This document shows, piece after piece, positions 1-5,713 of a stretch of DNA of 6,795 nucleotides (within the stretch, counting starts at the first letter, position 1; each line of letters begins with the position of its first letter). This DNA comes from Candidatus Poribacteria bacterium (lineage in GTDB: Bacteria; Poribacteria; WGA-4E; WGA-3G), in contig VXZL01000488.1 in NCBI GenBank assembly GCA_009845505.1, positions 1 through 6,795 of the forward strand. Direction: 5' to 3'. The notes under the pieces were generated by a model, which ran no database searches, had not been told where the DNA came from, and worked only from the letters and a program-made list of their open reading frames with translations. Made by a program: the position numbers and the translations under genes.

Positions 1-54
1 CTTTCTGACTAATTCAAGAGAAAACGTAAAACTTAAGAGCTGTTTGGTTTTCAA

Positions 55-75
55 AAGGAAAAGTATTTTTTCCTT
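55..75. repeat. Inverted repeat overlapping the -35 box
   Basis: AAGGAAAA (55-62) is the exact reverse complement of TTTTCCTT (68-75), separated by 5 bases. The right arm runs into the TTGACA at 74-79. It could be a small operator, or the terminator of a gene to the left of the window, but the T-run is inside the stem rather than after it. It is AT-rich, so chance is possible. Confidence 0.4.
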
Positions 76-103
76 GACAAACTGTGTCTGCTAATTGTAT
101 TTT
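74..103 (+). promoter_or_regulatory. Probable sigma70-type promoter upstream of the crystallin-ThuA gene
   Basis: A perfect TTGACA -35 box lies at 74-79. After an 18-base spacer comes TATTTT (98-103), a 4/6 match to the -10 consensus in an AT-rich stretch. Transcription would start near 110, giving a leader of about 150 bases before the ATG at 260. The -35 box is consensus, but the -10 box is weak and the spacer is one base longer than ideal. Inverted repeats surround the site (55-75 and 78-84/115-121), which could mark regulator binding. It is the only good promoter candidate seen in the window and could serve several of the downstream genes. Confidence 0.5.
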
Positions 104-121
104 AATTAAACTTGCAGTTTG
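78..121. repeat. Inverted repeat flanking the putative -10 region
   Basis: CAAACTG (78-84) and CAGTTTG (115-121) are exact 7-base reverse complements, 30 bases apart, bracketing the proposed -10 box and start site. The spacing (37 bases between arm starts) is compatible with two bound regulator units or with a leader structure. The arms are short, so support is weak. Confidence 0.3.
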
Positions 122-212
122 GTTCACAAGCGACGCGATGACGCGCTACCGTCAAATTCGCGTGTTTTGGTTAGCTGATGTATGCGCTTTCTGAGAGCAC
201 TTGTGAAATCGA

Positions 213-236
213 ACCGCTATGCTTTCGTATAGCGGT
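213..236 (+). promoter_or_regulatory. Leader hairpin just upstream of the first gene
   Basis: ACCGCTAT (213-220) and ATAGCGGT (229-236) pair perfectly. The inner bases 221-222 and 227-228 can add a G-U and a C-G pair, leaving a 4-base loop (223-226). This makes a stable RNA stem of about 10 pairs, ending 12 bases before the AGGGA Shine-Dalgarno at 249-253. No T-run follows on either strand, so a Rho-independent terminator is unlikely. Its place in the 5' leader suggests an effect on mRNA stability or translation, but this is inference. Confidence 0.5.
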
Positions 237-259
237 GATACCAGAAATAGGGATCGCTT

Positions 260-1675
260 ATGACTAACATGCCGAGGCTCGTCGTTGAAGTCTTTGAACA
301 TGTGAATTTTCAAGGACGCAAAGTAACGCTCATTGAATCGGTGCCAAATACAGGCGAAATCGGGGCACAAGACATTATCTCCTCGATCAAAATCTATAAG
401 GGCCCTGGGTTCAACGCGTCTCCAAACTATAAAGCTATCTTCCATGAGCATGAAGACTATAAGGGTCGCCGGTTGGTACTTCCACCCGGATTTTATCCGA
501 ATATCCACGATATCCCCTACAATTTCGGGGACGCAATCACGGCTATCAGTTTTAGTCCATCAGCGCATCCAACACCGCCTGAATATGGGGCTGTCCCAGT
601 TATCATCGAAGTGTTTCGTAATGTAGACTATAGCGGACAGCGGAGTGTTATCATGCGCGATGTCAGTTCAATGTTTGACATCGGTATGAATGATACGGTC
701 TCCTCCATTCGTATCCAGCGCGGCCCGAGTTTTCCATTCAGCGGATGTCATGTTGTTTTTTATGAACACGTCAATTTTGAAGGACGTCGTTTGAATCTGA
801 ATTTAAGTTCACGAGAATTCCAGTTAGCACTTCGCAATCTTAGGGATCTTCCACATTCGCAGTCATTTTCAGATATTATTTCCTCTATAAAGATTGTTCC
901 ATTAGGTGTATTCCGAGTCTTGGTTGTTGTTGGCGATAATAGATCGGGCGAGCCAGCAGTGTTAGAATCGCTTACCACAATCGAAGGATTAGAATTCCAA
1001 TTCACTACTGTGCATATCAACGATAATCCTGACAATCATGGGGATGCCAATAATGCCGTCAAACTTTCAAGCATTGTGCTTTCAGATTATGATATCGTCT
1101 GGTTTACCTGGTTCGCAACCGGACACGACGGTGAATATTTCCTTGAAGATGCTGATCAGGCGATTCAAGACTTTGTTCGTAAGGGTGGGATCGTCTGGGC
1201 TTCCGCAATGGATAATAATATCATACCGCCCGATGGAGTCCATACTACTGAACCGCAATGGCGTGGAGACTGGCTTCCTGTTGATCGACACCCGATACAT
1301 GTTACGAACTCTAACGATAGCAATGTGCGGGTTACGGATGACGGGCAGAAAACCGGCATGTTTACTTGGCCCCATAAGGTTAATGTTGATACGCTCGTAA
1401 CCGACGATCACTGGGTGACAAACGACAGAAGCTATCGGAAATTAGCAGTCAGAGAGGATAACGGGGACGCTGTGAGTCTACAGTTACAGTGGGGCGAAGG
1501 CTATTATGTCACTTTTGCTGTGGACACTCGCGATGCATATCGCACAACAATAGCGAAACCTCTTATTGAAAATACTTTGTGCTACTTAGCGAATCTCGCA
1601 TGGCAGACTTCTCCGCGTCAACCGCTCAAGGGGCGTTACCGGACGCACCTCAGCAGCGATACAATCTTCCGGTGA
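260..1675 (+). CDS. Double beta-gamma-crystallin protein fused to a ThuA/GATase1-like domain
   Basis: The 471-residue product has no signal peptide or membrane segment, so it is probably cytoplasmic. Residues 5-98 and 113-213 form two beta-gamma-crystallin domains, that is four Greek-key motifs, recognised by the repeated pattern (V/F)xVFExVNFxGRR near each start. Members of this family often bind calcium through (N/D)(N/D)XX(S/T)S. Here the third motif, NDTVSS (144-149), is canonical. QDIISS (37-42) and SDIISS (204-209) lack the first acidic residue, and GDAITA (90-95) is degenerate. Residues 218-455 start with the beta strand FRVLVVVG and contain DYDIVWF (276-282) and FVRKGG (305-310), the layout of ThuA-like, class I glutamine-amidotransferase-fold domains. 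I see no clear catalytic Cys at the expected elbow, so the domain may bind a ligand or sugar rather than act as an amidotransferase. The ATG at 260 has AGGGA at 249-253, six bases upstream. The next in-frame ATG (269) is less well placed. The enzymatic role, if any, is unknown. Confidence 0.85.
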   Translation: MTNMPRLVVEVFEHVNFQGRKVTLIESVPNTGEIGAQDIISSIKIYKGPGFNASPNYKAIFHEHEDYKGRRLVLPPGFYPNIHDIPYNFGDAITAISFSPSAHPTPPEYGAVPVIIEVFRNVDYSGQRSVIMRDVSSMFDIGMNDTVSSIRIQRGPSFPFSGCHVVFYEHVNFEGRRLNLNLSSREFQLALRNLRDLPHSQSFSDIISSIKIVPLGVFRVLVVVGDNRSGEPAVLESLTTIEGLEFQFTTVHINDNPDNHGDANNAVKLSSIVLSDYDIVWFTWFATGHDGEYFLEDADQAIQDFVRKGGIVWASAMDNNIIPPDGVHTTEPQWRGDWLPVDRHPIHVTNSNDSNVRVTDDGQKTGMFTWPHKVNVDTLVTDDHWVTNDRSYRKLAVREDNGDAVSLQLQWGEGYYVTFAVDTRDAYRTTIAKPLIENTLCYLANLAWQTSPRQPLKGRYRTHLSSDTIFR

Positions 1676-1746
1676 AAATTTGTAGGCACGCTCGCACAAG
1701 ACACACTAGTGCCTCTGTTCTATTCTATACATTATAGGAGAATTGA

Positions 1747-4311
1747 ATGCGTTTCATTGCTGTTATTGTCTTCTTGATCGCCGTAGCCATTGCTGTTGGA
1801 TGGTTTGCCTTCAAAAATCTCGACAGTTTTGGGCAGAGCGGAGTGATGCGTATACTCGGATTTACGCTACTCGTCCTGCTCGCTATCTTGGCGGCATTTG
1901 TTGCTATGGTCATCCGATACCGGATACCTAAAGCTGATGTCGCACTCGTACGGACGGGTGGTTCCAAAGAGAAAATCAGTATTACCGGCGGTCTCTGGGT
2001 TAACACTATCATCCATGAAATCAAGGAAATTTCTCTTAATACCATGCGAATTGAGGCGATCCGTGAGGGACCAGAGGCGTTGATTACCTATGATTTCAAC
2101 CGGGGTGATGTAGAAGTCGTTTTCTATCTTAAAGTTGAACCGAATCAAACCGATATTTTGCGCGCAGCTCAGGCACTTGGTGATAAATCTATGACCCCTG
2201 AAACTGTCCGTGAATTGATTGAACCTAAACTTGAAGGTGCTTTACGGAGCGTCGCCGCCGAAAGCGAAATCCAAGATCTCCTCCAGAAACGTCAAGAGTT
2301 TGGGGATAAAGTTCAAGCAGCATGCGGCGAGGACTTGCAGATCCAAAACGGTTTGACGCTTGAGACTGTTTCGATTATCCGAGTAGATCAAACGCCTGTT
2401 GAAACGCTGGACGCTGAAAACCGGTTTGATGCTGTCGGTATTCGTGAAATTACCGAAATTACAGCCGAGCAGGAACGAGAAAAAGAACGTATCGTTCAGG
2501 AAAAAGAGGTCGCTATCGTTCAAATTGAAGTTGATGCCCGTATCCAAAAACTTGAAGCAGAACAGGAACAGGCATGGGCTGAATCCGACCAACAAAAGAA
2601 CATCGCTATCTATGCCGCTGAACGAGAAGCGGAAACTCTCAAATTCCAATTTGAGATGGAACAGGGTGTCCAAGAGCGCGAATACGAGATGAAGCAAGAA
2701 GTGGAGCGCGCCCGTATCACCCAAGAACAGATTGTCCAAGAACGCGAAATTGAGATGAATCGCGACATCCAAGTCGCTCAAGTCCAACAAGAGCAAGTCG
2801 TCCAAGAACGTGAAATTGAGAAAAATCTCATCGTCGAAACACAACAGATTGAGCAGTCGAAAGTTGTACAACTTGCCGAAATCCAACAACATCTTACCGT
2901 CCAGATGCAAAAAATTGAACAGGAACAGACGATTGCTGTTCGTGAGATAGAGAAGGAACTGGCGGTAGAGAAGGCGCGTATTGCCCAAGAAGAGGGTGTG
3001 TCTTTACGAGATATCGAGCGCGAATTAGCGGTGCAGACGGCGCGCTTCAGTCAAGAGCAACAAGTTCAACAGCGTGAGATTGAGAAGAATCTCGTCGTGG
3101 AAACCGCACAGATTGACCAGATGCGACAAGTTGAACTCGCTGAGATTGCGAAAGTGTTGGCGGTCGAAGTGACACGCATTGCTCAGGAACAACAGGTATC
3201 AATCCGGGACATTGAAAAGGAACTCATGGTAGAAAAGGCGCGTATTGCCCAAGAAGAGGGCGTGTCTTTACGAGATATCGAGCGCGACCTGCTGGTGCAG
3301 ACGACCCGCTTCGGTCAAGAGCAACAGGTTCAGCAGCGTGAGATTGAGAAGAATCTCGTCGTGGAAACCGCACAGATTGATCAGATGCGACAAGTTGAAC
3401 TCGCTGAGATTGCGAAAGTGTTGGCGGTCGAGGTGACACGTATCGCACAAGAACAACAAGTAGAAATTCGTGATGTTGAAAAGGAACTCATGGTAGAGAA
3501 GGCACGTATTGCCCAAGAAGAGGGTGTGTCTTTACGCGATATCGAGCGCGACCTGCTGGTGCAGACGACCCGCTTCGGTCAAGAGCAACAGGTTCAGCAG
3601 CGTGAGATTGAGAAGAATCTCGTCGTGGAAACCGCACAGATTGACCAGATGCGACAAGTTGAACTTGCCGAGATTGCGAAAACACTAACAGTCGAGCAGT
3701 CCCGAATCAATCAGGAATTACGTGTCGCTTTAAGCGATGAGGATCGGAAGATTGACGTTGCCAATAAGCAGCAGGTAACCGCACTTGCTGAGAAGGAGCA
3801 ATTAGTTGCTGAAGCCGAACGTATGGGGGCGGAAGTGAATGTGACTGCCATGGAACAAGTCAAAGAGGCTGAATGGCAGCGTGAGGTTGCGATTATCGGT
3901 GCCGAGGCACAAGCACAGCCCATTGAACGTCTCGCCGATGCCGTACTTGCTGAAGCGAGAGCGAAAGCACAAGGCGAGATGGCTGAATATGAAGCCCGAA
4001 ATGTTGCTGAACAACGCGTCCTTGTCCAAGAGGCTGTTATGGAACTCATTGACGAATTCCCAGATATCGTCGAACAAATGATGCGACCCGTTGAGAAAAT
4101 TGATAGCATCAAAATTTTGGACATGGGAAACAATGACGGCACAGGTGGCATTAATCGAAGCAATATGGGTAGACTCGCAAATGCATTACTCGATACAGGT
4201 GCTATCTCTCCGATGCTTAAAGAACTCTTTAACTTCGCCGATGTCGATGCGCAGCAGATTACTGATAAAATCGCTGAATATCTGGCGGACCTCGTTAATC
4301 GTCCCGATTGA
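1747..4311 (+). CDS. YqiK-type flotillin (SPFH protein) with greatly extended repeat coiled coil
   Basis: The 854-residue protein starts with two hydrophobic segments (about 3-22 and 36-56). These lead into an SPFH/band-7 domain (about 58-235) opening with RYRIPKADVALVRTGG and containing TGGLWV, as in YqiK flotillins. An E/Q/R-rich coiled coil follows from about 235 to 740. A flotillin C-terminal end follows, with PVEKIDSIKIL at 781-791 and TGAISPML close to the C-terminus. Flotillins oligomerise into membrane scaffolds that organise membrane microdomains. This one would be anchored in the cytoplasmic membrane with most of the chain on one side. E. coli YqiK is about 550 residues, and the extra length here lies in sixteen 22-residue units (315-666). 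AGGAG (1736-1740) sits six bases before the ATG. No NfeD-like partner gene, often found beside flotillins, is present in the window. Family assignment is firm; the function of the enlarged array is unknown. Confidence 0.93.
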   Translation: MRFIAVIVFLIAVAIAVGWFAFKNLDSFGQSGVMRILGFTLLVLLAILAAFVAMVIRYRIPKADVALVRTGGSKEKISITGGLWVNTIIHEIKEISLNTMRIEAIREGPEALITYDFNRGDVEVVFYLKVEPNQTDILRAAQALGDKSMTPETVRELIEPKLEGALRSVAAESEIQDLLQKRQEFGDKVQAACGEDLQIQNGLTLETVSIIRVDQTPVETLDAENRFDAVGIREITEITAEQEREKERIVQEKEVAIVQIEVDARIQKLEAEQEQAWAESDQQKNIAIYAAEREAETLKFQFEMEQGVQEREYEMKQEVERARITQEQIVQEREIEMNRDIQVAQVQQEQVVQEREIEKNLIVETQQIEQSKVVQLAEIQQHLTVQMQKIEQEQTIAVREIEKELAVEKARIAQEEGVSLRDIERELAVQTARFSQEQQVQQREIEKNLVVETAQIDQMRQVELAEIAKVLAVEVTRIAQEQQVSIRDIEKELMVEKARIAQEEGVSLRDIERDLLVQTTRFGQEQQVQQREIEKNLVVETAQIDQMRQVELAEIAKVLAVEVTRIAQEQQVEIRDVEKELMVEKARIAQEEGVSLRDIERDLLVQTTRFGQEQQVQQREIEKNLVVETAQIDQMRQVELAEIAKTLTVEQSRINQELRVALSDEDRKIDVANKQQVTALAEKEQLVAEAERMGAEVNVTAMEQVKEAEWQREVAIIGAEAQAQPIERLADAVLAEARAKAQGEMAEYEARNVAEQRVLVQEAVMELIDEFPDIVEQMMRPVEKIDSIKILDMGNNDGTGGINRSNMGRLANALLDTGAISPMLKELFNFADVDAQQITDKIAEYLADLVNRPD
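2689..3744 (+). repeat. Array of sixteen in-frame 66-bp (22-residue) coiled-coil units
   Basis: Residues 315-666 of the flotillin divide without gaps into sixteen 22-residue units, for example KELAVEKARIAQEEGV + SLRDIE and KNLVVETAQIDQMRQV + ELAEIA. Within a unit, hydrophobic residues recur at position 3 (L), 5 (V), 10 (I/F), 16 (V) and 21 (I/V). Pairs 5/16 and 10/21 are 11 apart, so each unit is two hendecads rather than heptads. Hendecads favour straight or slightly right-handed helical bundles. A weaker unit (293-314) precedes the array, and the last unit (645-666) is degenerate. Confidence 0.9.
2953..3744 (+). repeat. Three tandem 264-bp (88-residue) super-repeats inside the flotillin gene
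   Basis: Copies start at 2953, 3217 and 3481, exactly 264 bases apart, each made of four 22-residue units. The last quarter of the third copy has diverged. Between copies two and three, the first 201 bases (3217-3417 against 3481-3681) differ at 7 positions, and all 7 are synonymous. Copy one differs more, with amino-acid changes such as ELAVQTARFS against DLLVQTTRFG. This indicates recent duplication of a four-unit block followed by selection on the protein, or gene conversion. Confidence 0.92.
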
Positions 4312-4365
4312 TTTTTAGTGGCTATCGGCTGACCACTGGGAACCGACCCCCATAGGAAAAAGACC

Positions 4366-5670
4366 ATGCGACATCAGAAACAGTTGACATCAAGAAGGCG
4401 ACCCAGACGCCAGCGATGTCGCACCTGCCGATCTGATAATGGTAAACGCTTATGTCCAGCACTCAACGGTATGTTGATCTGTCCAGAATGCTGTAGAGCC
4501 AAACGGGCAAAGATTCCGGGGTGCGACGAGAGATGTCAGTACTATTCACCCCTACTTGTGTCAAGTAAGACAAATCGACCCTTGGATTTTCCTGTCCATC
4601 GATGTCTTGTCAGCCGTTCTCAGGACACTGGTATGCTAATCGTGGTTGGGACTCGAAAACGTCCAGACGGAAATTTGAAGGCGATGTTTGTCTTGCTGGA
4701 TCTGTGGAAAAAAGGGATTCGAGACTGTTTTTTTGATGCCAACCTTTCTGAGAAAGAGTTTGAACGTGTCTCGCGGAAAATCGCAAAGCACTATAATCTC
4801 TTAGAATCCACCGATCCTGAAGATGCGGACGAACCCGAAGAACTCGTGCGGCTGCCGAAAGATACACTTGTCATTGAGGCGAATGCGGCAGTTCACTTAG
4901 ATAAGGGTGTGAGAATTGTGGAGCATGAGGAAGCTTCCGAGGGCTTTGCTATTGACAGTATGCACGGTGCCCGCGCGATTCATGAGATTTACATCCCAAA
5001 GATTGGAAACTGGTACGTCTATCTTCGTGTTCTCTTTGGAAGAGGCGACGATTCTTATTGGATCGGTATGGACGACGCAATCGCGCACCCTTGGGATCGA
5101 GATGGGGGTCCAGGGGCAATCCGGGTTTGTCCAGAACCAGACGATACCACGAAATGGGGACGTTGGCTCTGGCATACCGGTCTCGAAAGCGTGGTGAGCA
5201 GCGGCGACAGGCAAGGGAACAGACCCGCCTTTTTCCGTGTTGAACGCACCGGCTACCATCGCCTTTGGTCGAAAGGTAGAGAGGACGGTTCGCGTCTCGA
5301 CCAGATTTTGCTCACTCGCGCCCGCGATTTTGATCCTGAAGTCGAGACAGACGGTAGATCGCTCCCCATTAGACATTCACAACAACTTTACGAGCCGGTT
5401 TCCATCTATGAATCCCAGAAATTAATTCGCCACGCCGTCCAAATTGCGACCGCTGTTAAGACCGAATTACCGTGGGAATTTAAATACGCGCTTCACGATG
5501 TTTGGGGCGACATCACCCAATTTCCTGAAACAGAAGGATCGCTCTACAAATGTCCGAAATGCGAAGCGGATCTGCCACAGCAGGCGGTTGACCTCATGAT
5601 ACAACATGCCCAATCCGATGACATCCAGTTCTACATCTTATGCCGGAAGTGCGGGGGTGAGTTTGATTAA
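4366..5670 (+). CDS. Zinc-cluster protein with central GH115-C-like beta-sandwich module and C-terminal zinc ribbon
   Basis: I do not recognise a named gene for this 434-residue product. The N-terminus is strongly basic (SRRRPRRQR), followed by cysteines at 18, 21, 30, 39, 42, 43, 53 and 57, including CRTC, CPECC and GCDERC, which would bind one or two zinc ions. Residues 80-150 form a conserved-looking alpha/beta region (MFVLLDLWKKGIRDCFF at 107-123), reminiscent of uncharacterised proteins that carry a similar Cys-rich start. Residues 166-317 begin DTLVIEANAAV, contain KWGRWLWHTG, and end GREDGSRLDQILLT (304-317). This looks like the beta-sandwich modules attached to glycoside hydrolases such as the GH115 C-terminal domain. 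C396, C399, C426 and C429 form a C-terminal zinc ribbon. No signal peptide is visible, which is odd for a sugar-binding-type module. AGGA (4354-4357) precedes the ATG by eight bases. Function is unknown; nucleic-acid or protein binding through the zinc clusters is possible. Confidence 0.8.
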   Translation: MRHQKQLTSRRRPRRQRCRTCRSDNGKRLCPALNGMLICPECCRAKRAKIPGCDERCQYYSPLLVSSKTNRPLDFPVHRCLVSRSQDTGMLIVVGTRKRPDGNLKAMFVLLDLWKKGIRDCFFDANLSEKEFERVSRKIAKHYNLLESTDPEDADEPEELVRLPKDTLVIEANAAVHLDKGVRIVEHEEASEGFAIDSMHGARAIHEIYIPKIGNWYVYLRVLFGRGDDSYWIGMDDAIAHPWDRDGGPGAIRVCPEPDDTTKWGRWLWHTGLESVVSSGDRQGNRPAFFRVERTGYHRLWSKGREDGSRLDQILLTRARDFDPEVETDGRSLPIRHSQQLYEPVSIYESQKLIRHAVQIATAVKTELPWEFKYALHDVWGDITQFPETEGSLYKCPKCEADLPQQAVDLMIQHAQSDDIQFYILCRKCGGEFD

Positions 5671-5713
5671 GTCTTTTGGAAAGCTCCTTTACATCTTTCT
5701 TCAGTTCATACCT

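Noticed and set aside
1684..1714. AGGCAC/GTGCCT inverted repeat between genes 1 and 2 as a terminator
   Set aside because: The stem is only 6 bases with a 19-base loop and no T-run follows.
1721..1735. AT-rich TATACATTAT stretch as a promoter for the flotillin gene
   Set aside because: No acceptable -35 box at the right distance, and it would leave almost no leader before the Shine-Dalgarno.
2242..2988. Long open frame on the - strand (248 codons) across the flotillin coiled coil
   Set aside because: It is antisense to a certain gene. Its Leu/Phe/Asp-rich composition is just the complement of Glu/Gln/Lys codons, and no domain is recognisable.
2953..3744. Possible CRISPR-like or non-coding tandem repeat
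   Set aside because: Units are contiguous, in frame, without unique spacers, and their differences are mostly silent, so this is a protein-level repeat.
4317..4337. AGTGG/CCACT inverted repeat between genes 2 and 3 as a terminator
   Set aside because: The stem is only 5 pairs with an 11-base loop, and the T-run comes before it rather than after.
3711..4367. 218-codon open frame on the - strand over the flotillin C-terminus
   Set aside because: Ser/Ala-rich antisense shadow of a gene with clear flotillin motifs; no ribosome-binding or family evidence.
4897..5376. 159-codon open frame on the - strand within the zinc-cluster gene
   Set aside because: The + strand frame has coherent domains here, while the antisense product has no recognisable motif.
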